The notes: generated from the sequence alone by a model not told the origin. Shown: positions 19,068 through 28,347, counted from the first letter of the stretch. The stretch is 64,000 nt of DNA from Photobacterium sp. GJ3 (GCF_018199995.1 NZ_CP073578.1:744001-808000), one strand, 5' to 3'. Numbers and translations: made by a program.

Positions 19068-20116
19068 AAAATGTTTTTGTTGTTGGTACTGTTGGTTTAC
19101 CGGGATGTTACGGTGGTTTCGAATCTTTAGTCGAAAACTTAGTTAGCTACAGTAGTGACTCATATAAATATACCGTATTTTGTTCTTCAAAAGCATATGA
19201 TATGAAAATTGAACAACATAACGGTGCAAGATTAATTTATATTCCGTTTAAAGCAAACGGTATTCAAAGTGTTATTTATGATATAGTTTCGTTGTTATTA
19301 TGTTTGCGTTATAGACCTGATGTTATCTTGATTCTTGGCGTATCGGGTTGCATTTTTTTGCCTATATTTAAAGTTTTTTCAAAAGCAAAAATTGTAACAA
19401 ATATCGATGGCTTAGAATGGAAAAGAGATAAGTGGGGTTGGTTTGCCAAAAAGTTCTTGAAGTTTTCTGAGTATCTAGCCGTTAAGTTTTCTAATGTTGT
19501 GATTACTGATAATAAAGCTATTGGAGATTATGTAGACCTTGAATATGGAAATGATAATATTGTTATTCCATATGGAGGAGATCATGCTATTAGCTCTACT
19601 TGCAAGTATCCTGAAGGTGATTATTGTTTGGCTTTATGTAGGATTGAACCGGAGAATAATGTTGAGATGATATTAAAAGCATTCCAAGGTAGTACAAGAA
19701 GTATTAAATTTGTTGGGAATTGGAATGCTAGTGAATATGGTAGAAGACTTAAAGTAAATTACTCACAAGAAAATAACATTGAATTGATTGACCCTATTTA
19801 TGATCTTGATGAGCTTTTCAAGTTAAGAAGCTCATGCCAGCTCTATATTCATGGCCATTCTGCAGGAGGCACAAATCCATCTCTAGTTGAGATGATGCAT
19901 TTCAATAAGCCGATTGCTGCATTTGATTGTGTTTTTAATCGTTACTCTACTGAAAATGAAGCTCAATATTTTGATTCAAGCTATTCGTTAAAATTAATGA
20001 TTGAAAATAAGGATGAAAAAGCATTATTAGGGAATGCTAATTCAATGAAAAAAATTGCAGAAAAAAGGTATGTTTGGAGTGAGATTACCAAACAGTATGA
20101 GTCTACCTATAACTGA
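19064..20116 (+). CDS. DUF1972-type glycosyltransferase (rhamnosyltransferase-like)
   Basis: 350 residues. N-terminus VVGTVGLPGCYGGFESLVEN is the hallmark of the DUF1972 domain found in GT4 enzymes such as the WchF/Cps2T rhamnosyltransferases; then NIDGLEWKRDKWG and, in the C-terminal domain, YIHGHSAGGTNPSLVEMMHF with the donor-binding Glu. With rmlBADC upstream, transfer of L-rhamnose is a reasonable inference, not proven. It overlaps the polymerase stop by 4 bases; galU starts 9 bases downstream. Confidence 0.88.
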   Translation: MKNVFVVGTVGLPGCYGGFESLVENLVSYSSDSYKYTVFCSSKAYDMKIEQHNGARLIYIPFKANGIQSVIYDIVSLLLCLRYRPDVILILGVSGCIFLPIFKVFSKAKIVTNIDGLEWKRDKWGWFAKKFLKFSEYLAVKFSNVVITDNKAIGDYVDLEYGNDNIVIPYGGDHAISSTCKYPEGDYCLALCRIEPENNVEMILKAFQGSTRSIKFVGNWNASEYGRRLKVNYSQENNIELIDPIYDLDELFKLRSSCQLYIHGHSAGGTNPSLVEMMHFNKPIAAFDCVFNRYSTENEAQYFDSSYSLKLMIENKDEKALLGNANSMKKIAEKRYVWSEITKQYESTYN

Positions 20117-20125
20117 TGTTAAATT

Positions 20126-21034
20126 ATGAAAATAAGTAAAGCTGTAATCCCGGTAGCAGGACTGGGTACACGAATGTTACCTGCAACAAAAGCAATTCCC
20201 AAAGAGATGTTGCCGTTAGTCGATAGACCGCTGATTCAATTTATTGTTAATGAATGTGTGGTTGCAGGAATCAAAGAAATTGTGCTGGTAACTCACTCGT
20301 CAAAAAATGCGATTGAAAACCACTTCGATACATCATTCGAATTAGAGGCAACACTGGAAAAACGTGTAAAGCGTCAGCTTCTAGAAGAGGTTCAATCTAT
20401 TTGCCCGAAAGATGTCACTATCATGCATGTGCGTCAAGGTAATGCCCTTGGGCTCGGGCATGCTGTGTTATGCGCTAAACCTTTAGTAGGAGATGAACCT
20501 TTCGCTGTCGTATTACCAGATGTCATTTTGGATGAATATACAGCCGATCAAAGCCAAGAAAATTTAGCTGCAATGTTGAAGCGTTTTGAGGAAACATCAG
20601 CGAGCCAGATTATGGTTGAGCCTGTTCCGATGCAAGATGTTTCTAAATATGGTGTTGTAGATTGTTATGGTGCAACACTTTCAGCAGGGCAATCTCATGA
20701 GATGCGTGCAATGGTTGAAAAACCGAGTATAGATGAAGCACCATCAAATTTGGCTGTCGTGGGTCGTTACGTACTTTCAGCGAATATTTGGAACAAATTG
20801 GCGAAGACACCACCAGGAGCTGGTGATGAAATACAGTTGACCGATGCCATCGATATGCTGATGACTGAAGAAATGGTAGAAGCTTTTCATATGATGGGTA
20901 AATCTCATGACTGTGGTGATAAGCTGGGATATATGAAGGCATTTATCGAGTATGGATTGCGTCACGATGCACTTGGAGAAGAGTTCAAAGCATATTTAGC
21001 TGATTTAATGCCACCCATGCGAGCTGTATCCTGA
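20126..21034 (+). CDS. galU: UTP-glucose-1-phosphate uridylyltransferase GalU, capsule-locus copy
   Basis: 302 residues. Signature [47 protein letters not shown] and [12 protein letters not shown]. Makes UDP-glucose from UTP and glucose-1-phosphate, feeding UDP-glucuronate through Ugd (33612-34784). It is the first gene after the AT-rich block, and a second GalU of similar sequence lies at 56947-57861. Being inside the ops-controlled operon, this copy is presumably induced with the capsule. Confidence 0.95.
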   Translation: MKISKAVIPVAGLGTRMLPATKAIPKEMLPLVDRPLIQFIVNECVVAGIKEIVLVTHSSKNAIENHFDTSFELEATLEKRVKRQLLEEVQSICPKDVTIMHVRQGNALGLGHAVLCAKPLVGDEPFAVVLPDVILDEYTADQSQENLAAMLKRFEETSASQIMVEPVPMQDVSKYGVVDCYGATLSAGQSHEMRAMVEKPSIDEAPSNLAVVGRYVLSANIWNKLAKTPPGAGDEIQLTDAIDMLMTEEMVEAFHMMGKSHDCGDKLGYMKAFIEYGLRHDALGEEFKAYLADLMPPMRAVS

Positions 21035-21088
21035 GTGAATACCTAAAACCCTGCGATGATCGGGGTGATTTAACCAAAGAGTCCAAAC

Positions 21089-22180
21089 ATGACCTCTGCA
21101 TTCCTATTTGCCTTTCTAATGTCCTTTTGCAGCCTGTTTATCTGCAGGAAAATTGCGAGAAGGATTGGGCTGGTTGATGCACCCAATGCACGGAAGCACC
21201 ACAAAGGGGTGGTTCCGTTGGTTGGCGGTGTCTCCATATTTATCACGCTGGCGATTGCCTTTACATTGTTTGAACTGTTTCCTCACAATGCAATGCTGTA
21301 TTTAAGTTGCGCGACTGTGCTGGTCGTTGTTGGTGTTGTGGATGATCGCTATGACATCAGTTTTAAGTTCAGGCTGTTGGTGCAAGCCTGTGTTTCTCTG
21401 GTGATGATTTTTGCCGGGGAGAAAAGCCTGCACGATCTGGGCTACATGCTGGGGAATTTCCCGCTGGAGTTGCCCGTTGCGGTCAGTACGGTGCTGACCA
21501 TTCTGGCTGTGATTGGCGCGATCAATGCTTTTAACATGGTCGACGGCATTGATGGCCTGCTGGGCGGCTTGGCCTCGGTTAGTTTTGCTGCACTCGGTTA
21601 TGTATTTTGGATGGCTGGTAATACAGAACTCTTTGTCATCTGTGCCATGATTGTGACGGCGATGGTGCCTTATATTCTGCTAAATCTGGGCTTTCCGCTC
21701 GGGCGGCGTTTTAAGGTGTTTATGGGCGATGCGGGCAGCATCTTTATTGGCTTCACTGTCATTTGGTTATTGTTGGATGCCACACAAGCAGGCGAGCAAA
21801 GTGCGATGCGTCCGGTGACAGCACTCTGGCTGATTGCATTACCGCTGATGGACATGGCAACCATTATGGTGCGTCGCATCCGCAAAGGCCAGTCGCCATT
21901 TAAACCCGATCGCGAGCACCTGCACCATATCTGTCAGCGTATTGGCTTGTCGCCTTTCATGACGCTGGTTGTGATCTGTGGCCTGGCTGCAATCATGGCG
22001 GCAGTGGGGATCTGGTCTGATCTGGCTCAGATCAATGAAACGGTCATGTTGTTGAGTTTCTTGCTGACCTTCGGGGTGTACTTTGCAGTGATTTGTCACA
22101 TCTGGCGGATTACAACCTGGATTCACCGTTTGACTGGCAAAGTGACAGCGAAACCAGCCGAGCAGGCAACATCCGAATAA
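21089..22180 (+). CDS. wecA: WecA-type undecaprenyl-phosphate GlcNAc-1-phosphate transferase, copy 1
   Basis: 363 residues with about 11 membrane segments. PNPT family motifs: RRIGLVDAPNARKHHKG, VVDDRYDIS (DD motif), NAFNMVDGIDGLLGG (catalytic Asp-rich loop), MGDAGS and the His-rich PDREHLHHI. It starts repeat-unit assembly by moving GlcNAc-1-phosphate (or a related amino sugar phosphate) to undecaprenyl phosphate. No WbaP/WcaJ-type initiator is visible, so WecA is the likely initiating enzyme. Last gene before the terminator at 22213; a paralogue lies tail-to-tail at 22620-23657. Confidence 0.93.
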   Translation: MTSAFLFAFLMSFCSLFICRKIARRIGLVDAPNARKHHKGVVPLVGGVSIFITLAIAFTLFELFPHNAMLYLSCATVLVVVGVVDDRYDISFKFRLLVQACVSLVMIFAGEKSLHDLGYMLGNFPLELPVAVSTVLTILAVIGAINAFNMVDGIDGLLGGLASVSFAALGYVFWMAGNTELFVICAMIVTAMVPYILLNLGFPLGRRFKVFMGDAGSIFIGFTVIWLLLDATQAGEQSAMRPVTALWLIALPLMDMATIMVRRIRKGQSPFKPDREHLHHICQRIGLSPFMTLVVICGLAAIMAAVGIWSDLAQINETVMLLSFLLTFGVYFAVICHIWRITTWIHRLTGKVTAKPAEQATSE

Positions 22181-22212
22181 AATATTGCGCTCATCTCGAT
22201 AGACGCATTCAG

Positions 22213-22239
22213 AACCCAGGCCTCGGCTTGGGTTTTTTT
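22213..22239 (+). terminator. Intrinsic terminator after wecA copy 1
   Basis: AACCCAGGCC (22213-22222) pairs with GGCTTGGGTT (22225-22234, one G-U pair) and is followed by a run of seven T. It lies 33 bases after the wecA stop and should close the long wza-to-wecA operon. Confidence 0.85.
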
Positions 22240-22255
22240 ATGCGATTTTTCGAGG

Positions 22256-22435
22256 CTATTTGAAATGACCGAGACGGTCTTCTCTTCGCAGTTGTTTGGC
22301 TTCCCGGTCAAATGCATCGAGTTGGCAAAACCAGGCATCCAGTTGCCAAAGCAGCAACAGTCCCACATCTGCCGGAGATGTGAAAAAGAATGGGATTCTC
22401 TGTGATCTGGTGTTTGGAAGTTTAAATCGTGACAT
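22256..22435 (-). CDS. Possible small protein of 59 residues, unrecognised
   Basis: A minus-strand frame from ATG 22435 to TAG 22256 in the otherwise empty gap between the two convergent wecA genes. The product (59 residues) begins MSRFKLPNTRSQRIPF, has a middle LLLLWQLDAWFCQLDAF and a basic end EAKQLRREDRLGHFK. Codon choice looks ordinary for this genome, but there is no clear ribosome site. It could be a genuine small gene, the remnant end of a larger one, or chance. I recognise no family. Confidence 0.33.
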   Translation of the reverse strand: MSRFKLPNTRSQRIPFFFTSPADVGLLLLWQLDAWFCQLDAFDREAKQLRREDRLGHFK

Positions 22436-22584
22436 TGCTGGGTCCGCAGGCTGTGCCTTGAATGTTTGTATAGTAAAGGTAACTATGGCGTCTGAAATAA
22501 AGTACAGAATAAGCGGATGAAAATATCAATTGAAGAACTGCGAGAAGCTGCCAGCTTTGAATGCAATGAAATGAATATGAAGTG

Positions 22585-22614
22585 CTCAGGCTGCTACCGC
22601 ACGAGCAGCCTGAG
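22585..22614 (-). terminator. Strong hairpin after wecA copy 2
   Basis: CTCAGGCTGCT (22585-22595) and AGCAGCCTGAG (22604-22614) form a perfect 11-bp stem with an 8-base loop, 6 bases beyond the stop of the minus-strand wecA. The tract following on the minus strand is only moderately T-rich, so efficiency is uncertain. Confidence 0.65.
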
Positions 22615-22619
22615 AGGGA

Positions 22620-23657
22620 TTAAGCGTTGGTTGTGACTTTGACTTTTTCAGCTTTCGAGAGCAGGAAAAAATAAGCTATAAAACAGGCGATAAATAACCA
22701 GAACATCACGTATTCAGGCACATTCGCAATTTCACCGTAAATACCGACACAGCAGAGCAGGGTTGCAATGGTACAAATGGCAATCAGAGTTTGCGTCGAG
22801 TTCAGTCCCATGCGCTGGAAGATATGATGCAAATGCTCCCGATCCGGTTTAAACGGAGAATCGCCCCGCTTGACCCGGCGAATCATGATGGCAGCCATAT
22901 CCATCAAAGGCACGGCAATCAGCCAGAGTGCCGTCACCGGACGTAAAGGCGGTCGGCTGCCATTCTGGCTGGCCAGTAATAAGAACCAAATCACGGTAAA
23001 GCCAATCAGCATACTGCCGGCATCGCCCATGAAGACTTTGCGTTGACGGCCGAAGGCACCGAGGTTGAGTAAAATATAGGGGATCATGGTAATAATGATG
23101 ATGGTGCACAGGTAAGCCAGGGAGCCTTGTCCATCATGAAACAGCATGAAGCCCAACCCACCAAAGGTCACCATCGACAACCCGCCTAATAGCCCATCGA
23201 TACCATCCACCATATTGAAGGCATTGATCGCACCGATCACAGCCAGTACGGTCACGCCATAGCCAAACATGCCCAGATCAATCTTACCGAAACCAATCAT
23301 ATTGCCCAGTGTGTGTAACTCCAGGCCTGCGAAGTACATCATACAAACCGAGAGAACAGCCTGTATCAGCAGCCGGATTTTAAAACTGACATCGAATTTA
23401 TCGTCGAGCGCGCCGACGAGGGTCAGAATGGCGATGCAGAAAATATAGAGTCCGGCATCATCGAGAATATCGGGAGAATAGTAGAGAAACTGGGCGATGG
23501 TGATGCAAATGGCAATCCCCCCCACCAGCGGCACAGCCCCTTCGTGGAGCTTTCTGGCATTAGGCTTGTCGACTAAACCGACACGTTTGGCGACCTTTCG
23601 GAGTAAAAAAAGTGCAGCAAAAGACGAAAAAAAGACAAAGAAAAAGTCAGCAACCAT
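22620..23657 (-). CDS. wecA: WecA-type undecaprenyl-phosphate GlcNAc-1-phosphate transferase, copy 2
   Basis: 345 residues, polytopic membrane protein with the same PNPT motifs as copy 1: KRVGLVDKPNARKLHEG, LDDKFDVS, INAFNMVDGIDGLLGG, VFMGDAGSM and PDREHLHHIFQRMG. By eye it aligns with copy 1 along its whole length. It stands alone on the minus strand, divergent from the SNF2 gene. It may be the housekeeping initiator for O-antigen or another glycan while copy 1 serves the capsule, or the two may be redundant. Confidence 0.92.
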   Translation of the reverse strand: MVADFFFVFFSSFAALFLLRKVAKRVGLVDKPNARKLHEGAVPLVGGIAICITIAQFLYYSPDILDDAGLYIFCIAILTLVGALDDKFDVSFKIRLLIQAVLSVCMMYFAGLELHTLGNMIGFGKIDLGMFGYGVTVLAVIGAINAFNMVDGIDGLLGGLSMVTFGGLGFMLFHDGQGSLAYLCTIIIITMIPYILLNLGAFGRQRKVFMGDAGSMLIGFTVIWFLLLASQNGSRPPLRPVTALWLIAVPLMDMAAIMIRRVKRGDSPFKPDREHLHHIFQRMGLNSTQTLIAICTIATLLCCVGIYGEIANVPEYVMFWLFIACFIAYFFLLSKAEKVKVTTNA

Positions 23658-23911
23658 GAGTCGTTCCGAAAGTGGTCAAAACGCCCAAAGACTATCAAGA
23701 ATTCATCAGCCGAGGAAGCGTTTACAGGACCGCTTGAGTGAAATACTTTATTTCAGTTCAATTTCTTGCGAAGACCAGCCACAGACCGCAGGGGATAAAA
23801 CGAGGCGGTCGTCCCTTGTGATTTGATGGTATAGTTGGTCATTATTTTCGCTGGTCAAAATTTAATTGTTCGTTTCTCCATCCTTTCAAACGGACGAATC
23901 AGGAATCAAGC

Positions 23912-26900
23912 ATGCAATATTTAAAGTCTGACGCATCTTTGAGTCAGGAGTTGTCTGTCCAGATCTTCATCTCGCCCCGAATCACCACAAAGCGCTTATG
24001 TATACAGTTAACTAATCGTGATGCAGCAGCAGACGTGGAAAACGAACTGGCTGTGCTGCATAGAAACAAACTGATTGCGAAAGAAGGTCAGCGATGGCAA
24101 TTGACCCTGAAGGGATTGCAGTTTGCACTCCAAAACCTGCTGAGTGCTGGTGACAACCGAATCATCCTGGATTTGATGATCGGAGAAGATGACCCCAGCC
24201 CTGAACTTGAAATTTATCTGCTGCTTGCAGATTTAAGCTGGATGCCAACATTCAATGGATACGCTCAGGAGCTCTCCCAGCATGCGGAAGCTTTATTGAT
24301 GCAGTTGCTTCTGTTGCCGGACATTTGGGCATTATTGACAACCGTTGAGCATGGGCGTGTTCGCGAAAGCCTGCAGGGATGGGCCTGGTTATTACATCAA
24401 CTGTACTCAACCGACGATGATGGCTGGGTGTCGCAGGCGTTGCGCTCGCTGGATGCGCCTGACGAAAGCGCCCATTACTGGTCTCCGCAAGCCGATCTCT
24501 GGCTCAGAGAGTCTTCGGGACGCAAAGAGCATCCCTTATGCCAACCTTACAACAGTGATTATCTGCATCGCCGTACTGTGCTTCAAAAGGACCTGACGCC
24601 CTACTCGTTTACGGCGTTGCTCGATATTGCCGTCATGACGCTGTTAGATAAAGAAGAAGCCAGTCAAATTTATTTTCGGCGACGCGAGCAACTGCGTTTC
24701 CGGGTGAATCAGCATGATGATGTCTGGGAGCAGTTTGCGCATCTGATTACGACAACACTTGAAGAACAACAAGACTATTTTGTCTCGGTCGATGACTGGC
24801 TGGATAGTGTTTATGCTTTTGATGCCGGGGTGTGCTGGGGCAAGTTGTTGCTGGATGTTTTAATCCTCAGCCAATGGCAGCAGACAAATACAGCACTTTA
24901 TCAGCAGTGGGTCACTCAGGTTCTGGACCATCCCATGATGGCGTTGATTCTGGCGCAGAAAGCAACTGGTACGCTGGCATGGAAAGCGCAGCAGGCATTT
25001 CGTTACCTGACCGGAACCATGTCGGAGGATGAACCGCCGTTCTATCAGCCTGCTGCTCTGCAGGATATCTGGCTGAATAAACTGACAGAACTCATGATTC
25101 ATGAAACACAGGCAGCGCCAGCACAGCGGCTGGCGTGGGAATTGTGTACGGATACCGGAATCATTCAGGCAAGAGTCCAGGCTTTGGGAAAAAGAGGCTG
25201 GACGAAAGGTCGCCTGGTCCAGACACATTCACTGCAATATTCAGTGGCGGCTGAGTTAATGACAGATCACGACTGGCATGTCATGCATCAGCTTGAACGC
25301 AGCGGACGTGGCTTTGGTGCGCATCAGGGCACCCGAGCTTTGCCGGTTTTAAAAGCCTTGTCTGCTTGCGATAACCTGATGAACCGTGCCGGAGAGCCGA
25401 TCAGCTTACATGGCATCAAACCGCTGCTCATTCTGCATGCTTCGCCTGATTTGAAAATTGAGATGTATCCTCAGATTGATCCCAGACGACTGGCTCAGTT
25501 GCTTGATGACACGTGGTGTTTTCTGGATACAACCGAGATCTCCCCCGCATTGCTGTCTTTAATCGAATCTCGTCCGGAACATTTAGAACTCGGCCATCAT
25601 CCATCTTTGCTTCATGCCCTGACGCAGCAACAGGGCCTGCAGTGGTACAGCACGGTGTCTGGCGATGGGAGTATCGATCCGGGCCGTTGGGATCCTGCAC
25701 CTCATTTATGGCTGGATTGGCAGCAAGGGAAATTATCCGTGGCCATCGAGCATCAGAATGTTGTCTCTGAGCATGGCGCGTCGAACCGGGTGAGCCGGCC
25801 ATCCGGCCAGGGAGAAAGCTGGATTTCAGGGCCGGATGCCACTTGGTATCCACGCGACCTGGAACAGGAAAAAGAGGCATCACGGTTGCTCCGGAAACGA
25901 TTGGGTCTGAAGGCGAACAAGCAGTGCCTGTGGGATTTATTCGGTGATGATGCGATGTCATTGGTGAAGCAGCTGTCCACGCTGGAAGGCATCCCCGTGC
26001 ACTGGCGTCAGAGAAACCGTCAGGTTCAGGTGCTGACCAGTCGCGATCTGGCGTTGAATATCGAAAAACAGCAGAACTGGTTTACTGTGAATGGGAAGGT
26101 CAAATCCGATCAGCCACTGGAATTAGATTTGCGGATGTTGCTTGCGAACAGCCGGCAAGGGTACATACAGCAGGACAGCGCTGGCCTGATCGTGTTGCTG
26201 GAAGATGATCTTCAGCAACAGCTCCGGATGCTCGACAGCCTGCTCAATGAAGAGATGCAGGTTGATGTGCAGATGGCTTACCCGCTGCAACAATTACTGG
26301 AAACTCTGACCCATGACGGCGACAGCGGCTGGCAGGCACTTCAGGCCAAGTGGTCTGAAAAGCCTGTGATTGCAGCGCATATTCTGGCCCCCCTTCGGGA
26401 TTACCAGAAGGTCAGCGTTCAGTGGGCCGCGCATTTGTCTCATCATGGTTTTGGTGCCTGTCTTGCGGATGATATGGGGCTGGGGAAAACCCTGCAGGCA
26501 CTCAGTTTAATCCGCCATCATGCTCATTTGGGCGCGGCACTGGTTGTGGCCCCGAAGTCTGTGATTCATAACTGGGAATCCGAATGTCAGCGCTTTGCGC
26601 CTGAATTACGCGTGGTTGATCTGGAGCAGGTGCAAGATCGGAGCGAAGCGATTACCTCTGCGACCGAATCAACCATTGTGCTGGTCAGTTACGGGTTAAT
26701 GACCCGTTGTCAGGAAGCGCTTCAGAGTGTGTCCTGGCAAACCATCGTGATGGATGAAGCACAGCAGATTAAAAATCCGCAGACAAAACGCGCGAAACTG
26801 GTGTTTGGTCTGAAAGCTGAGCGTCGGTTTACCCTGACGGGAACCCCCGTCGAAAATCATTTAACCGAGTTATGGAGTCAATTTGCATTTTTGAATCCGG

Positions 26901-27739
26901 GGTTACTGGGCTCTTTAAAGCATTTCAAACAGAAATACGGACAGGCGGATCGAAGCCAGGAGGACATGATGCGCCTGAAGGCATTGATCAGTCCTTTCAT
27001 CATGCGTCGGACCAAGTCAGAGGTGTTGCAGGAGTTGCCGGGTAAAACGGAGATCACCCACACCGTTTACCTGTCTGCAAAAGAAAGTGCGGCGTATGAA
27101 GCCGTGAGAAAAGATGCGCTTAAAACGGCGCAGCGTCAACAAGGTGTGGTTGAAGTTCTGGCGGCGCTGACACGCTTGAGACAGGTGTGCTGCGACGCCA
27201 ATTTGGTGTTTGACTCATTTTCTGAACAGAGCAGTAAATTGAAAGAGGCCCTGACACTGGTAACAGAGGCGCTTGAGGGCGGGCATCAGATTCTGGTATT
27301 CAGCCAGTTTGTGCAACTCTTGAAGCGCTTTTCGGGGATGATGGCACAATCGTCCCTGTCTTTCAGCTATCTGGATGGTCAGTCAACCTCGAAGCAACGA
27401 AAACAAGCCATTGAGGACTTTAAAAGCGGCAAACATCAGGTTTTTCTGATCAGTCTGAAAGCGGGCGGAACCGGTTTGAATCTGACAGAAGCAGATACAG
27501 TCATTCATCTTGATCCATGGTGGAATCCGGCGGTTGAAGATCAGGCCAGTGATCGCGCCCATCGGATGGGGCAGCGCAGGCCTGTGACCGTCTATCGGTT
27601 AGTCACAGAAAATACGGTTGAAGAAAAAATTATTCAGCTTCACCGGGACAAGCGTGATCTGGCTGAAAAAGTACTTTCCGGACAAGATAATACGCAGGCA
27701 CTGAACCCTCAGATGTTGCTGAGCATGATAGAAGATTAA
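23912..27739 (+). CDS. Large SNF2/Swi2-family DEAD/DEAH-box helicase-like ATPase
   Basis: 1275 residues, ATG 23912 with an AGGA ribosome site. The C-terminal 450 residues are a complete SNF2 ATPase: Walker A DDMGLGKTLQALSLI (about residue 852), DEAQQIKNP box (about 948), LTGTPVENHL, and in the second RecA lobe QILVFSQFVQ, GGTGLNLTEADTVIHLDPWW and DRAHRMGQ (about 1210). The first 800 residues are not a family I know; residues 40-70 could be a winged helix (LAVLHRNKLIAKEGQRWQL). No SWIM zinc finger is seen. Probably a DNA- or RNA-protein complex remodeller. No obvious tie to polysaccharide synthesis. GC is normal for the window. Confidence 0.9.
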   Translation: MQYLKSDASLSQELSVQIFISPRITTKRLCIQLTNRDAAADVENELAVLHRNKLIAKEGQRWQLTLKGLQFALQNLLSAGDNRIILDLMIGEDDPSPELEIYLLLADLSWMPTFNGYAQELSQHAEALLMQLLLLPDIWALLTTVEHGRVRESLQGWAWLLHQLYSTDDDGWVSQALRSLDAPDESAHYWSPQADLWLRESSGRKEHPLCQPYNSDYLHRRTVLQKDLTPYSFTALLDIAVMTLLDKEEASQIYFRRREQLRFRVNQHDDVWEQFAHLITTTLEEQQDYFVSVDDWLDSVYAFDAGVCWGKLLLDVLILSQWQQTNTALYQQWVTQVLDHPMMALILAQKATGTLAWKAQQAFRYLTGTMSEDEPPFYQPAALQDIWLNKLTELMIHETQAAPAQRLAWELCTDTGIIQARVQALGKRGWTKGRLVQTHSLQYSVAAELMTDHDWHVMHQLERSGRGFGAHQGTRALPVLKALSACDNLMNRAGEPISLHGIKPLLILHASPDLKIEMYPQIDPRRLAQLLDDTWCFLDTTEISPALLSLIESRPEHLELGHHPSLLHALTQQQGLQWYSTVSGDGSIDPGRWDPAPHLWLDWQQGKLSVAIEHQNVVSEHGASNRVSRPSGQGESWISGPDATWYPRDLEQEKEASRLLRKRLGLKANKQCLWDLFGDDAMSLVKQLSTLEGIPVHWRQRNRQVQVLTSRDLALNIEKQQNWFTVNGKVKSDQPLELDLRMLLANSRQGYIQQDSAGLIVLLEDDLQQQLRMLDSLLNEEMQVDVQMAYPLQQLLETLTHDGDSGWQALQAKWSEKPVIAAHILAPLRDYQKVSVQWAAHLSHHGFGACLADDMGLGKTLQALSLIRHHAHLGAALVVAPKSVIHNWESECQRFAPELRVVDLEQVQDRSEAITSATESTIVLVSYGLMTRCQEALQSVSWQTIVMDEAQQIKNPQTKRAKLVFGLKAERRFTLTGTPVENHLTELWSQFAFLNPGLLGSLKHFKQKYGQADRSQEDMMRLKALISPFIMRRTKSEVLQELPGKTEITHTVYLSAKESAAYEAVRKDALKTAQRQQGVVEVLAALTRLRQVCCDANLVFDSFSEQSSKLKEALTLVTEALEGGHQILVFSQFVQLLKRFSGMMAQSSLSFSYLDGQSTSKQRKQAIEDFKSGKHQVFLISLKAGGTGLNLTEADTVIHLDPWWNPAVEDQASDRAHRMGQRRPVTVYRLVTENTVEEKIIQLHRDKRDLAEKVLSGQDNTQALNPQMLLSMIED

Positions 27740-27761
27740 TGACGAAATGTGCGACAAATGA

Positions 27762-27810
27762 TTGCGTTGTGCGTCACTATGTCTATACTCAATTCATCGT
27801 TAAATAGGAG
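27762..27810 (+). promoter_or_regulatory. Promoter and ribosome site of the toxin-antitoxin pair
   Basis: TTGCGT (27762-27767), 16 bases, then TATACT (27784-27789) form a sigma-70-type promoter, followed by the ribosome site AGGAG (27806-27810) eight bases before the antitoxin ATG. It lies just downstream of the SNF2 stop, so the module has its own promoter. Confidence 0.65.
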
Positions 27811-27818
27811 ATTGAACA

Positions 27819-28049
27819 ATGGCAACAAGCGTCCGGTTAAATGATGACTTTGTTTCCGAAGCCAAGGCTTATGGGATCGCAGAGAATCGCTCTGTGCCTA
27901 TGCAAATAGAGTACTGGGCCAAGATCGGTAAAATCATGATGGAGAACCCAGACCTCTCTTATGATTTTGTCCGTGAATCATTATTAGCGACAGAAGAGGT
28001 GAAGCAAGGATTGGTGAAGCCATATGAGCGAAGAACAAAGAGAAATTGA
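27819..28049 (+). CDS. ParD-like type II antitoxin
   Basis: 76 residues starting MATSVRLNDDFVSEAKAYG, with IENRSVPMQIEYWAKIGK-like helices: the N-terminal ribbon-helix-helix pattern (short beta strand SVRL, then two helices) of ParD-like antitoxins. The C-terminal half (DLSYDFVRESLLATEEVKQG) would wrap the toxin. It overlaps the toxin gene by 26 bases, the usual coupled order antitoxin-toxin. It should repress its own promoter. Well placed next to the promoter at 27762. Confidence 0.85.
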   Translation: MATSVRLNDDFVSEAKAYGIAENRSVPMQIEYWAKIGKIMMENPDLSYDFVRESLLATEEVKQGLVKPYERRTKRN

Positions 28050-28347
28050 GGTCTTTGAGGCTAGGCGCTTCACCAAGGCCTTGAGCAAGCTGCCAACAAA
28101 GCAGCTCAGCATCGTTGAAGATGAGATCGAAAAGATTATTGCCAATCCAGAAATCGGGCAGCAAAAGAAAGGTGATTTGTCACACTTACGCGTTCATAAG
28201 TTCAAGGTGAACAGGCAAGAATTGCTGCTCGGTTATTCTTGGGTGGATAACGAATTAAGACTCTACCTCTTAAGCCTTGGTTCGCATGAGAATTTTTATA
28301 CGGACCTGAAGACCCAACGGAAAAACGACCTCAAGTGGATCGGCTGA
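28024..28347 (+). CDS. RelE/ParE-family type II toxin
   Basis: 107 residues. Opening VFEARRFTKALSKLPTKQL, then DEIEKIIANPEIGQQKKGDL, LRVHKFKVNRQELLLGYSW and LYLLSLGSHENFY follow the RelE/ParE fold (two helices, then a sheet with basic residues). Whether it cleaves mRNA at the ribosome or poisons gyrase cannot be told from the sequence. A 26-base overlap with the antitoxin gene supports coupled translation. Confidence 0.85.
   Translation: MSEEQREIEVFEARRFTKALSKLPTKQLSIVEDEIEKIIANPEIGQQKKGDLSHLRVHKFKVNRQELLLGYSWVDNELRLYLLSLGSHENFYTDLKTQRKNDLKWIG

Noticed and set aside
22296..22520. Plus-strand frame of 74 residues between the wecA genes
   Set aside because: No ribosome site and poor composition; the minus-strand frame at 22256-22435 is the better candidate there.
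22585..22614. Minus-strand GCGGTAGC resembling an ops core
   Set aside because: It lies in the terminator-like hairpin behind wecA copy 2, lacks the rest of the JUMPStart sequence and has no operon downstream on that strand.
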